From Candidatus Endomicrobium procryptotermitis (GTDB lineage: Bacteria; Elusimicrobiota; Endomicrobiia; Endomicrobiales; Endomicrobiaceae): a DNA stretch of 64,000 bases. A model generated the notes under the pieces. The model worked only from the letters and a program-made list of their open reading frames with translations. It was not told the origin of the DNA and ran no database searches. This document shows, one piece after another, positions 8,551 through 17,848 of the stretch. How positions within the stretch are numbered: position 1 is the stretch's first letter; every line of letters starts with the position of its first letter. Location: positions 62,001 to 126,000 of the forward strand of contig JAITIP010000037.1 of NCBI GenBank assembly GCA_031279415.1, read 5' to 3'. A program made the translations under genes and the position numbers.

Positions 8551-9841
8551 GATAAAAATATTATGTATGATAATGCTCTGCCTAATAGTTACAGGCGGCT
8601 GCATTTCAAAAGGAGCAAAAATAGTGAAATATGATAACGGACTTATTTCGATATTAAGAAGCGATAAGAACAATCTTGCCGCTTCCGTTGCGGTTTACGT
8701 GAGGGCCGGCGCCGTAGACGAAAAACCGAATCAGGCTGGACTTTCGCATTTTTTGGAACATTTAATGTTTAAAGGCAGCAAGAATTATCAGGGTGACGCA
8801 CTCAGCCGCAAAGTCGAAAATATGGGTGGCTACATAAATGCGGCGACGTCAAACGAGTTTACGATGTATTATATAGATATACAAAAAGACGGCGTTGAAG
8901 AGTCGATAAAAATGCTTGCCGACACAATGCAAAACCCTCTTTTTCCACAAGATGAGATAAATAGAGAAAGAAAGGTCGTTATCGAAGAAATTCAGAGATA
9001 TTTTGACAGACCTTTTGCCGTATTGCACGAATCGTTTTCTAAAAATGCGTATGAAAAAAGCGCTTTGGGAAATAGTGTTATAGGAAGCGAAGAAATCATA
9101 GCGGCGGTTACCAGAGATGAAATTTTTAATTATTATTCCGCTCATTATATACCTCAGAAAATGACAGTCGTAGTATGCGGAAATTTTGACGAAGATAAAA
9201 TAAACGCTCTTATTGGAGAAACTTTTGGGAAATTTGAAAAAAAGCCTCTTCCCAATGAGCCAATGCTTTTGGAAGAAGCTCATAAAGGTAAAGAATTTGT
9301 TAAAAAAAGTAAAGTCGAAGTAGGATATATGATAACAGGTTTTTTAGGAGCTGATGCAAGTTCCGATGATATTTTTACTGCAGATATTGCCATGCACGTT
9401 TTGGGCGGCGGCAAATCTTCAAGACTTTACAGGGTTTTAAAAGAAGAAAAACAGCTTGTTTATTCGATAAGTTCTTCTTTCCAGATGATGAGAGGTACAG
9501 GATACGCTTACATAAGCGCTGTATTTGATGCGGCAAATTATGAAGAGATAAAAAAAGAGATAGACTCGCAGATACAAAATATCATCGATAACGGCATAAC
9601 GCGGGAAGAATTGGACAGAGCAAAACTTTCCGTGAAAACAGGATGGAGTTTTTCTTTTGAAAAGCCTTTCAACATAGGTTATGTGTATGGCAGTTGGAAT
9701 CTTATGGGAAGACCTGAAATTGCGGAAAAATTTTTATTTAAAATGAGCGCTTTAAAAACTTCGGACGCGCAGGAATTCTTAAAAAGATATTATAACAAAG
9801 ATCGTGTCATAACAGCGGCTATGTTGCCGGAAGGCAAATAG
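8537..9841 (+). CDS. M16 family zinc peptidase, catalytic member, lipoprotein
   Basis: 434 residues. The N-terminus is a lipoprotein signal with lipobox VTGGC (Cys22), so the protein is probably anchored in a periplasm-facing membrane. The inverted zinc motif H71-FLE-H75 is intact, with E74 as the general base and a third ligand expected in VVIEEIQRYFD about 75 residues on. The substrate-side R/Y motif SSRLYRVLKEEKQLVY is in the second half. M16B peptidases degrade short peptides inside a clam-shell chamber and often pair with an inactive partner, which follows here after 1 bp. The downstream peptide importer suggests peptide scavenging. Confidence 0.93.
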   Translation: MKKIKIKILCMIMLCLIVTGGCISKGAKIVKYDNGLISILRSDKNNLAASVAVYVRAGAVDEKPNQAGLSHFLEHLMFKGSKNYQGDALSRKVENMGGYINAATSNEFTMYYIDIQKDGVEESIKMLADTMQNPLFPQDEINRERKVVIEEIQRYFDRPFAVLHESFSKNAYEKSALGNSVIGSEEIIAAVTRDEIFNYYSAHYIPQKMTVVVCGNFDEDKINALIGETFGKFEKKPLPNEPMLLEEAHKGKEFVKKSKVEVGYMITGFLGADASSDDIFTADIAMHVLGGGKSSRLYRVLKEEKQLVYSISSSFQMMRGTGYAYISAVFDAANYEEIKKEIDSQIQNIIDNGITREELDRAKLSVKTGWSFSFEKPFNIGYVYGSWNLMGRPEIAEKFLFKMSALKTSDAQEFLKRYYNKDRVITAAMLPEGK

Positions 9842-9842
9842 T

Positions 9843-11132
9843 ATGAAAAAAATTATATTTGCAATATCATTGTTTCTAATATCACAAGCCGCTTTTGGAG
9901 GACAAATGGAAGATTTTACGCTTAAAAATAACATAAAAGTAATATTTGACAAAACGAATGGAATAGGTGTTGTTTCGATGAAAGTGTTTACGCCTGCCGC
10001 CGTCGTGTTGGAAACGAAAGAAAACGCGGGAATATCTTTATTGGCGGCAAATCTCATGGTCAAATCCACAAAAAACCGTTCAAGCGATATTTTAGCGCGT
10101 GACGTTGACAATATAGGTGCCGACCTTTCCAATTTAGTAGATTATGATGCGCAATGCATAAGCATAAGCTTTTTATCGGAATATTTTGATGCATCCGCAG
10201 AAATTCTTGCTGACGTGATAAAAAACCCAGCTTTTGATGAAAATGAAATATATACTGAAAAAAGAGATATTGCGGCCGTACTTAACGCTAGAAAAGACAG
10301 CATATTTAGTACAGCGCTTGATAATTTTACCATTAATTTTTACAAAGACGCTCCATATGCTCTGACGGTTTTAGGAAGTGAAGAAAGTTTAAATAAGATT
10401 ACGCGCAGTCAGCTTGAAGCATGGCATAAATATTCGTTTAATTCTTCAAATATTTTAATATCAGTTTCAGGAAACATAGATAAAAGAACTCTTAAGAATA
10501 CGCTTGAAAAATATTTTGGCGATATAGAATCCGGAGAAAAATTTAAAGATGTGGATTTCAATGTGGGCGGTGGAGAAATAAAAACCATCGAAATAAAAGG
10601 CAAATTTAATCAGGCGTACATAATGAAAGGTTTTTTAGCGCCTGATTTGAAAGACAAAGATTACATATCTCTGAAGGTTACAGGAGCGGTTCTTGGAGGC
10701 AGAATGACAAGCAGGCTTTTTACGGAACTGAGAGAAAAGCTCGGTCTTGCTTATGAAGTCAGCGCAATTTATCCTTCAAGAACGCATAAAAGCTATTTTG
10801 TCATTTACATAGGTTTAGATAAAAAGAACATAGATATTACACTTAAAAGAATAGATGAAATATTGGAAGATTTGCGTAATAACGAGGTTGATGCACAGGA
10901 GCTGAAAGACACAAAAACGTATATAAAAGGGCTTTACATAATGGACAGACAGACCGTTGACAGAAAATCATATTATTACGGCTGGCGCGAAAGTGTAGGG
11001 CAAGGTTATGAGTATGACGATAAATATCTCGAAGAGATGGATAAAGTAAGTGGTAAAGACATTCTGAAAATTGCAAATAAAATATTCTCAAAGGATTCCC
11101 TGACTATAATAGTAAGGCCGGATGAAAAATAA
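9843..11132 (+). CDS. M16 family peptidase homologue, non-catalytic partner
   Basis: 429 residues with a cleavable-looking signal peptide (MKKIIFAISLFLISQAAFGG). The M16 fold is recognisable throughout, but HxxEH is missing: the equivalent stretch reads NAGISLLAANLMVKST. The R/Y motif is kept (SRLFTELREKLGLAY), as in the non-catalytic subunits of M16B heterodimers. It begins one base after the stop of the active paralogue and overlaps the following binding-protein gene by 11 bp, so the three are likely one unit. It should complete the chamber and help to bind peptides. Confidence 0.9.
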   Translation: MKKIIFAISLFLISQAAFGGQMEDFTLKNNIKVIFDKTNGIGVVSMKVFTPAAVVLETKENAGISLLAANLMVKSTKNRSSDILARDVDNIGADLSNLVDYDAQCISISFLSEYFDASAEILADVIKNPAFDENEIYTEKRDIAAVLNARKDSIFSTALDNFTINFYKDAPYALTVLGSEESLNKITRSQLEAWHKYSFNSSNILISVSGNIDKRTLKNTLEKYFGDIESGEKFKDVDFNVGGGEIKTIEIKGKFNQAYIMKGFLAPDLKDKDYISLKVTGAVLGGRMTSRLFTELREKLGLAYEVSAIYPSRTHKSYFVIYIGLDKKNIDITLKRIDEILEDLRNNEVDAQELKDTKTYIKGLYIMDRQTVDRKSYYYGWRESVGQGYEYDDKYLEEMDKVSGKDILKIANKIFSKDSLTIIVRPDEK

Positions 11133-12735
11133 ATTAATTCCGTTTTTATTGTTGTTTTTGACTGCGTGTTCTTCCGACGGTTTGAATCAGAAACATGAAG
11201 CTGTGTCGTCAGATGATACGCCGATTTACGGGGATGCTTTTGTTACCGCCATAGGAAGCGACGCTTCTTTTTTAAATCCCATTCTTGCAACCGACACACC
11301 GAGCGGTTACGTCAATTCGATGATATTTAACGGATTGATAAAATATGACGAGAATTTAAATTTAACCTGTGATTTGGCGGAAAGTTTCGAAGTCTCCGAA
11401 GACGGACTTGTTATAACGTTCCGCCTGAAAAAAAATGTCAAATGGCATGATGGACGACCTTTTACAGCCAGAGACGTTAAATTTACCTACGACATTCTTA
11501 TAGATTCCAACACAAAAACTCCTTACTCATCGGATTTTATGCTTATTGAAGAACTTAAAATAGTTGATGATTATACTGTAAAAGTTTATTATGAGCGGCC
11601 ATTTGCGCCTAACCTTCAGAGCTGGGGAATGTCTATCGTGCCGGAACACGTTTTTAGAGGAATGGATTTTAATGAAGCTGCGGCCAACAGAAAACCCATA
11701 GGAACCGGGCCGTATAAATTTGAATCGTGGCAGACGGATCAAAAAATTGTTCTTACGGCAAATCCGGATTATTTTGAAGGCAGACCGTACATAAACAAAT
11801 ATATCATAAGAATAGTGCCTGACTCTTCGGTACAGTTTCTTGAACTCAGAAATGAGTCTCTTGATTTTGCAGGTTTGACGCCAGACCAATGGAATGCATA
11901 TGACAGTTTTTTTAAACGTTATGACAAATACAGATACCCGACTTTTGCTTTTTCATTTTTGGGATTTAACCGTCTGCGTAAACCGTTTGGCGATAAAAGT
12001 TTTTTAAAAGCTGTCGGAATTGCAATAAATAAAAAAGATGTTATAGATGGAGTGCTTTTGGGAACTGGAACGGAAATAAACGGCATTTATCCTCCGCAAA
12101 GCTGGGCGTATAAAGATCTTCCGAAAAGCGAGTATAATCCGCAGAAAGCTTTGGAAATCCTAAATTCTATCGGATTTAAAGATGTTAATGGCGATGGGTA
12201 TCTTGAATATAAAGGCAAGCCGTTTGATTTTACAATAACTACGAATCAGGGAAACAAACAAAGAGAGTTAAGTGCTGAAATCATTCAGCAGCATTTAAAA
12301 AAGATAGGCTTAAAAGTTAATATAAGAATTATAGAGTTTAGCACTTTTATAAACCAGTATATAGCCAAAAGAGAGTTTGATGCTGTTATTATAGGCTGGA
12401 GCACTACTCTTGACCCTGACCAGTATTTGCTTTGGCATTCAGGACAAACCGCTCCCAGACAATATAATTTTCTTTCATATAATAATGCAAGAGTCGACAA
12501 ACTTCTGGAAGACGCCAGAACGACGTTTGACTTTGAAAAAAGAAAAAAAATGTATCATGAAATACAAGAGATTATGTACGAAGACCCTCCCTGCGTGTTT
12601 TTATATTGTTCTGACAGCTTGACAGCGTTGCATAAAAGGTTTCGCGGCGTGAAAGATTTTCCCATAGGTGTGGGCTACAATTTTATAGAATGGTGGACGC
12701 CAAAAAATGAAACAAAATATACATTTCGGGAATAA
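11122..12735 (+). CDS. peptide ABC transporter substrate-binding lipoprotein (DppA/OppA type)
   Basis: 537 residues with a lipoprotein signal ending LTAC (Cys near 16). The SBP_bac_5 signature KNVKWHDGRPFTARDVKFTYD lies near residue 105. The usual bilobed family layout continues to the C-terminal EWWTPKN. It captures peptides (or nickel or another solute, as some family members do) and hands them to the permease pair encoded immediately downstream. With two M16 peptidase homologues just upstream, peptide uptake is the most economical reading. Confidence 0.93.
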   Translation: MKNKLIPFLLLFLTACSSDGLNQKHEAVSSDDTPIYGDAFVTAIGSDASFLNPILATDTPSGYVNSMIFNGLIKYDENLNLTCDLAESFEVSEDGLVITFRLKKNVKWHDGRPFTARDVKFTYDILIDSNTKTPYSSDFMLIEELKIVDDYTVKVYYERPFAPNLQSWGMSIVPEHVFRGMDFNEAAANRKPIGTGPYKFESWQTDQKIVLTANPDYFEGRPYINKYIIRIVPDSSVQFLELRNESLDFAGLTPDQWNAYDSFFKRYDKYRYPTFAFSFLGFNRLRKPFGDKSFLKAVGIAINKKDVIDGVLLGTGTEINGIYPPQSWAYKDLPKSEYNPQKALEILNSIGFKDVNGDGYLEYKGKPFDFTITTNQGNKQRELSAEIIQQHLKKIGLKVNIRIIEFSTFINQYIAKREFDAVIIGWSTTLDPDQYLLWHSGQTAPRQYNFLSYNNARVDKLLEDARTTFDFEKRKKMYHEIQEIMYEDPPCVFLYCSDSLTALHKRFRGVKDFPIGVGYNFIEWWTPKNETKYTFRE

Positions 12736-12737
12736 CA

Positions 12738-13709
12738 ATGTTCAATTATTTGATTAAACGTTTAATATACTCACTTCCGATTTTTTTAGGTATTACGATA
12801 ATTACTTTTACAGTAATGTATACGACTCCTGGAAAACCGACGGATATGATTGCCGACTTTAATATTAAAGTTACAGCGGAAGCCAAAGAAAGACTTGTGA
12901 AACTTTACGGTCTTGACAAACCGCTGCACGAGCAGTATTGGAACTGGCTTAAACGCGTAGCCGTTCTTGATTTTGGAAACTCCTTTAAAGACGGAAGGGC
13001 TGCTTCCGAGAAAATTTTGGAAAGACTTCCAGCTACGGTTTTATTAAACGTTTTATCGATAATTGTAATGCTTGTCATCGCAGTGCCGATAGGCGTATAT
13101 TCGGCCGTAAAACGATATTCGCTGTTTGACAGAATATTGACGGTTATCATTTTTGTGTGTTTTTCCGTGCCGGCTTTCTGGATTGCTTTGCTTCTTATGA
13201 TAGTCGTCGGTTTGTGGCTCGGATGGCTGCCGATTTCTGGTTTGATTTCTTTTAATTTCGAAAATCTTTCATTTTTTTGCAAACTATGGGATTTGGCAAA
13301 ACATCTGATTCTTCCTTTAATAGTTTCGACGCTCGGTTCTTTTGCCGTTCTTTCAAGGTATATACGTTCAGGAATGCTTGATGTGTTGAAGCAGGATTAT
13401 ATTAAAACGGCTTATGCAAAAGGTTTAAGCAAAAAGCAGGTTATTTTTAATCACGCGTTAAAAAACGTTTTGCTGCCGCTCATAACTATAATAGGGTTGT
13501 CGATTCCGGGTTTGATAGGCGGCAGTTTTATTATAGAAACAATTTTTTCCTATCCCGGAATGGGAAGGCTCGGATATGATGCCATTGTGGCAAGAGATTA
13601 TCCTGTGATTATGGGTATTGGAGTAATATCGGCATTTTTAACACTTCTCGGAAATATTGTTGCGGACGTTTTATATTCCGTGGCGGACCCGAGGATAAGA
13701 TACAAATGA
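12738..13709 (+). CDS. peptide ABC transporter permease (DppB type)
   Basis: 323 residues, six predicted membrane segments. The first is MFNYLIKRLIYSLPIFLGI. The ATPase-coupling EAA loop is AYAKGLSKKQVIFNHALKNV near residue 230, and the protein ends VLYSVADPRIRY, both characteristic of DppB. It starts 2 bp after the binding-protein stop and overlaps the next permease by 4 bp. Confidence 0.95.
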   Translation: MFNYLIKRLIYSLPIFLGITIITFTVMYTTPGKPTDMIADFNIKVTAEAKERLVKLYGLDKPLHEQYWNWLKRVAVLDFGNSFKDGRAASEKILERLPATVLLNVLSIIVMLVIAVPIGVYSAVKRYSLFDRILTVIIFVCFSVPAFWIALLLMIVVGLWLGWLPISGLISFNFENLSFFCKLWDLAKHLILPLIVSTLGSFAVLSRYIRSGMLDVLKQDYIKTAYAKGLSKKQVIFNHALKNVLLPLITIIGLSIPGLIGGSFIIETIFSYPGMGRLGYDAIVARDYPVIMGIGVISAFLTLLGNIVADVLYSVADPRIRYK

Positions 13710-14527
13710 AAAAAATATTGAAAAACAAGCCTGCGTTTTATGCCTTGATTTTGATTTTAATAATCATTATCGCGGCTGTTTTTGCTCCGTTTATTGTCCG
13801 CTGCGATCCTTCCGCACAGGATTTGTCAAACAGGCTTGCAGCTCCTTCGTCTGCACATTTGCTCGGAACGGATGATTTGGGCAGAGACGTGTTTTCCAGA
13901 ATGGTTTATGGAGCCAGAGTATCAATATCCGTAGGGTTTTTTGCAGTGCTGATAACACTTTTTATAGGCGTTGTTTTAGGAATGATTTCCGGATATTTCG
14001 GCGGCTGGACTGACTCGATAATAATGCGTTTTACAGACATTATGCTTTGTTTTCCGACATTTTTTTTAATACTTATAGTAATAGCGTTTTTTGAGCCCAG
14101 CATTGTCAATGTTATGATTGTAATAGGGATAACTTCGTGGCCAGGACTTGCAAGAATAGTGCGCGCTGAAGTTCTGTCCGTAAGAGAACGGGAATTTGTT
14201 CTGGCTTCAAAAATGCTTGCAGTAAGCAAAATACGGCTGCTGTTTGTTCATATTCTCCCTAATGTAGTTTCCCCGATAATAGTTTATGCGGCAATAGGTA
14301 TAGGTGGTGCAGTGTTGACTGAGTCCGGCCTTTCATTTTTAGGGCTTGGCGTGCAGCCTCCGATGTCTTCATGGGGACAGATTCTCATGCAGGGTAAAGA
14401 TTACATATATGTGGCGTGGTGGCTTTCTTTGTTTCCAGGAATTATGATTTTACTTACAGTTTTGTCTTTTAACATGATAGGCGAATCCTTAAGAGATATT
14501 CTTGACCCGAAGGACAATAAAATATAA
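13706..14527 (+). CDS. peptide ABC transporter permease (DppC type)
   Basis: 273 residues. It has an N-terminal membrane segment followed by the DppC phrase HLLGTDDLGRDVFSRMVYGA, then a transmembrane bundle. The EAA loop is ASKMLAVSKIRLLFVHILPN and the C-terminal signature is ESGLSFLGLGVQPP. It forms the second half of the import channel with the upstream permease, which it overlaps by 4 bp. Its stop codon overlaps the start of the ATPase gene by one base. Confidence 0.95.
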   Translation: MKKILKNKPAFYALILILIIIIAAVFAPFIVRCDPSAQDLSNRLAAPSSAHLLGTDDLGRDVFSRMVYGARVSISVGFFAVLITLFIGVVLGMISGYFGGWTDSIIMRFTDIMLCFPTFFLILIVIAFFEPSIVNVMIVIGITSWPGLARIVRAEVLSVREREFVLASKMLAVSKIRLLFVHILPNVVSPIIVYAAIGIGGAVLTESGLSFLGLGVQPPMSSWGQILMQGKDYIYVAWWLSLFPGIMILLTVLSFNMIGESLRDILDPKDNKI

Positions 14528-15303
14528 TGGCTATCCTTTCCGTCAAAAATTTAAGCGTGGATTATAAAGCTTCTTTCGGTATTGTAAATGCCATAAAAAA
14601 CGTGAGTTTTGATGTTGAAAAAGGTGAATCTTTTGTCATTGTAGGACGTTCTGGAAGCGGAAAAAGTACGGCTGCATCGGCTATAATGGATTTGACTGAA
14701 TTTGACGGCGGAGAAATTAAATCTGGAAATATAATTTACGATGGCAAAGATCTTCTAAAATTGAGTTTTGGCAAAAAAAGACGGATAAGAGGAAAAAAAA
14801 TATCGATGATTTTTCAAGACCCACAATCGTATTTGAATCCCGTTATAAGAATAGGAAAACAAATTTTTGAAGCTTATGAAACGCATAACCCCGGAGCTTT
14901 AAAAGGAGAAATCCGCAGAAAATCTGAAGAAGTTTTGAAGAAAGTCAAACTTGAAGACAGCGCGAGAATATTTGACTCTTATCCCCATCAATTGTCCGGA
15001 GGTCAAAAGCAGAGAATTTTGATAGCTATGGCGATAGTAAATAACCCCGAAATTTTGATAGCGGACGAGCCTACCACCGGTCTTGACGCCGCAGTACAAA
15101 AACAAATACTTGAATTAATTATGGAACTTAAAAACGGCATGGGACTTACGCTTATAATGATAACGCATAATATGCTTATAGCGAAAAAATATTCAGATAA
15201 GTTAGCAGTTATGCACAACGGTGAAATTGTCGAGTCAGGAAAAACGAACGAAATTTTTACAAATCCGCGTCACGAATACACGAAATTGTTAATAGGATAT
15301 TAA
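14527..15303 (+). CDS. peptide ABC transporter ATPase (DppD type)
   Basis: 258 residues: Walker A GRSGSGKST near residue 40, signature LSGGQKQRI near 158, Walker B ILIADEPTTGLD and the switch His in MITHN. It is shorter than typical DppD (about 330 residues) and lacks the C-terminal extension with the cysteine-rich oligopeptide-transporter motif. It pairs with the next gene as the heterodimeric motor of the importer, and its stop codon abuts that gene's ATG. Confidence 0.93.
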   Translation: MAILSVKNLSVDYKASFGIVNAIKNVSFDVEKGESFVIVGRSGSGKSTAASAIMDLTEFDGGEIKSGNIIYDGKDLLKLSFGKKRRIRGKKISMIFQDPQSYLNPVIRIGKQIFEAYETHNPGALKGEIRRKSEEVLKKVKLEDSARIFDSYPHQLSGGQKQRILIAMAIVNNPEILIADEPTTGLDAAVQKQILELIMELKNGMGLTLIMITHNMLIAKKYSDKLAVMHNGEIVESGKTNEIFTNPRHEYTKLLIGY

Positions 15304-16053
15304 ATGCTTTTAGAAGTCATTAATTTGTCAAAAAAGTATGTTTCAAAAGAACTTTTTAAAGAGAATAATTTTCTTGCTCTTGACACTGTGGGTTTTTCTT
15401 TAAGCAAGGGGGAATATTTGTCTGTCATAGGCAGTTCCGGCTGTGGCAAAACTACACTTGGTAAAATCATCGCAGGTCTTTTGGAATATGATGCTGGAAG
15501 CGTTAAATATTTTGACAAAGATATAAAAGATTATTCGGTGACGGAACTTTCAGCGAAAGTGCAGATGATTTTCCAAAATCCGTATGCATCTTTAAATCCA
15601 AAATTGAGAATAAAATCGTCTCTTTCGGAAGCTTTAAACGATAAACAAAAAGAAAATGCCGAAGAAATTATATGCAAAGTTTTGGAAAGCGTCGGCTTGG
15701 ATGTCAGAATTTTAAACAATTACCCTCATCAGTTTTCCGGAGGACAGAGGCAGAGAATTGCGGTTGCGCGTATATTGCTTAAAAATCCCCAACTTATAAT
15801 AGCCGACGAACCTTTTGCGTCTCTTGACATTTATTCTCAAACTCAGATACTTGAAATTTTTAAAAACATAGAAAAAACATCTAAAACTTCCATGATATTG
15901 ATTACACATGATATTGCGGCTGCGTCTCGTTTTGCCGAAAGAATGATTATTATGAAGAACGGGAAAATCGTCAAAGATTCTTCTTTCGAAAAGATTTTTA
16001 ATGAAAAAGAAAATAAATACATATCAGATTTAATATCGGCAATGGAACTGTAA
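15304..16053 (+). CDS. peptide ABC transporter ATPase (DppF type)
   Basis: 249 residues: Walker A GSSGCGKTT, Q-loop QMIFQNPYASLNP, signature FSGGQRQRIAVAR, Walker B LIIADEPFASLD and H-loop LITHD. The QMIFQNPYASLNPK phrase is characteristic of DppF/OppF-type subunits. It follows directly after the DppD-type gene and is the last transporter gene; the CCA-adding enzyme starts 1 bp after its stop. Like its partner it lacks the usual C-terminal extension. Confidence 0.93.
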   Translation: MLLEVINLSKKYVSKELFKENNFLALDTVGFSLSKGEYLSVIGSSGCGKTTLGKIIAGLLEYDAGSVKYFDKDIKDYSVTELSAKVQMIFQNPYASLNPKLRIKSSLSEALNDKQKENAEEIICKVLESVGLDVRILNNYPHQFSGGQRQRIAVARILLKNPQLIIADEPFASLDIYSQTQILEIFKNIEKTSKTSMILITHDIAAASRFAERMIIMKNGKIVKDSSFEKIFNEKENKYISDLISAMEL

Positions 16054-16054
16054 A

Positions 16055-17503
16055 ATGGAGAATTTAATTAAAGCGCTTATATATTGTTCAAAAGGTTATG
16101 AAGTTTACGTGGTCGGCGGATTTGCCAGAGATTTGTATCTGAAACGCCGTCACAAAGATATTGATTTGGCTATCAGTAAAAGCGCTGAAAAGTTTTCAAA
16201 GAGAGCCGCTGCTTTTCTCGGAGCTAAGCTGGTCGTTCTTGATGATTTAAACAAAGTTTACAGAATAGTATTAAAAGATAAAAATGTGGCGGCGAATATT
16301 GATGTCTCTCTTTTTGACGGAAAAACAATAGAAGAAGATTTAAATAACAGGGATTTTACCATAAATGCGGTGGCTTTTAATATTGCTGATTTTAAAGATT
16401 ATAAGAGCAAAATGATATTTGCTGATAAAAAATGTATTGCAGATTTAAAAAATAAAACAATCAACACTGTTTCAAAAAATATATTTAAAAAAGATCCTTT
16501 AAGGATGCTTCGCGCATTCAGGTTTGCAGCGGAGACGGGGTTTAGGATAACTCAGGAAACTTTAAAATTGATAAAGTTAAACACAAAACTCATAAAAAAA
16601 TCGGCTGTGGAGAGAATAAAAAATGAGTTTTTCAGAATTTTATCCGCATCAAACGCTGCGGATATTTTGAAAATTATGGATAAAAGCGGGCTTCTTTCGG
16701 AGTTGTTTTGTGAAATTTCAAAAATGAAAAAGGCTTCTAAAAAATATTATTATCATCCGCGGGGATTATTTCAGCATTCATTTGAAACGATGGAAGCTGC
16801 GGAAAATATAATAAACAATCTAGAAAAATATTTTCCAGACAATTTTAAAGAGCTTGAAGAACACTTTTCTCGCAGGGAAACTTATTCTGAAAATGTTTCA
16901 AAAGTAAGCCTTTTAAAATTTTCCGCATTATTCCATGACATTGCAAAGCCTGAAACTGCCAAAAAAGAAGACAAAAAAATGCGTTTTTTCGGTCATGAAC
17001 AGAAGGGAGCGGTAAAAATTGAAAAGATGATGAAAGCGTTAAAAATGGGCAAAAAAGAAATTTCCGATACCAAATTCCTCGTTGAAAATCATATGAGACC
17101 TTCGACTCTTACAAAAAACAATATAGTTACGAAAAAAGCGGCTTTGAAATTTTTTAGAGATATCGGAGAGAACACCCCAGATTTGCTTTTGCTTTCGATG
17201 GCAGACTGGCATTCTTATAAAAGATTGAAAGTTTTTGTTCCATCGGAATTGAAAATGCAGGAAAAGTCGGTGCGCAGGCTTATCCATGAATATTATGAAA
17301 TAAAAAACGCCAAGCCTTTACCAAAACTTATCGACGGCAATATAGTAATGAAAAAGTTCAAATTAAAGCCAGGTCCATGGCTTAGAGATATTATTGAATT
17401 TGTCGCGCTGGCACAGCAGAACGGCAAGATTTCAAATAAAAAAGAAGCTCTAAATCTGATTTCTTTAAAAATTGTTTCCGTCAAAAAGAAATATAAAATT
17501 TAA
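16055..17503 (+). CDS. cca: CCA tRNA nucleotidyltransferase with HD domain
   Basis: 482 residues. The nucleotidyltransferase head has VVGGFARDLYLKRRHKDIDLAI (G-G...R-D and the D-x-D metal pair), then RDFTINAVAFNI and DPLRMLRAFRFAAETGF, which bind the tRNA acceptor and nucleotides. The C-terminal half has an HD phosphohydrolase motif, FHDIAKPETAKKED. It adds or repairs the 3' CCA of tRNAs, needed here because the window's tRNA-Arg gene lacks CCA. A poly(A) polymerase is the alternative for this superfamily, but the HD domain favours the CCA role. Confidence 0.92.
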   Translation: MENLIKALIYCSKGYEVYVVGGFARDLYLKRRHKDIDLAISKSAEKFSKRAAAFLGAKLVVLDDLNKVYRIVLKDKNVAANIDVSLFDGKTIEEDLNNRDFTINAVAFNIADFKDYKSKMIFADKKCIADLKNKTINTVSKNIFKKDPLRMLRAFRFAAETGFRITQETLKLIKLNTKLIKKSAVERIKNEFFRILSASNAADILKIMDKSGLLSELFCEISKMKKASKKYYYHPRGLFQHSFETMEAAENIINNLEKYFPDNFKELEEHFSRRETYSENVSKVSLLKFSALFHDIAKPETAKKEDKKMRFFGHEQKGAVKIEKMMKALKMGKKEISDTKFLVENHMRPSTLTKNNIVTKKAALKFFRDIGENTPDLLLLSMADWHSYKRLKVFVPSELKMQEKSVRRLIHEYYEIKNAKPLPKLIDGNIVMKKFKLKPGPWLRDIIEFVALAQQNGKISNKKEALNLISLKIVSVKKKYKI

Positions 17504-17848
17504 ATTTTCCTACCATTATAATGATTAAATATAAATATTCAGAAAGGAATAGTGAATATTTTACATTTGCTTTCGCAGACAACTTCAAGTCTTGTGTTAG
17601 TATGTTGAATCGTTTTAGTGAAAAAATACTTACAAAAAAGGCAATAATAAGTTATAATTATAATTAAATACACATTTTTGTATCGGTTGATTCGGTTGAT
17701 GCAGTTAAACGAAATGCTTTTTTGGATAATTTGAATACTCAAAATCTCTCTCCTCTCATAAAAGATTCATCTGTGGACACGTTTTATTTTCTTTTTAATG
17801 CTTTTGTTTTCTTTCATATATAAATATCAAATTTAAGTCTCTCTATAA
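17504..17848. other. intergenic region with no convincing gene
   Basis: 345 bp, very AT-rich. A TATAAT hexamer is at 17517-17522 but lacks a convincing -35 partner. A roughly 50-codon open frame ends just before the giant gene, without a start codon, ribosome-binding site or recognisable homology; I treat it as chance or debris. The promoter of the giant gene should lie here but I cannot fix it. Confidence 0.5.

Noticed and set aside
17539-17742. Minus-strand 67-codon frame between cca and the giant gene
   Set aside because: AT-rich, Ile/Asn/Tyr-dominated translation with no ribosome-binding site or similarity.
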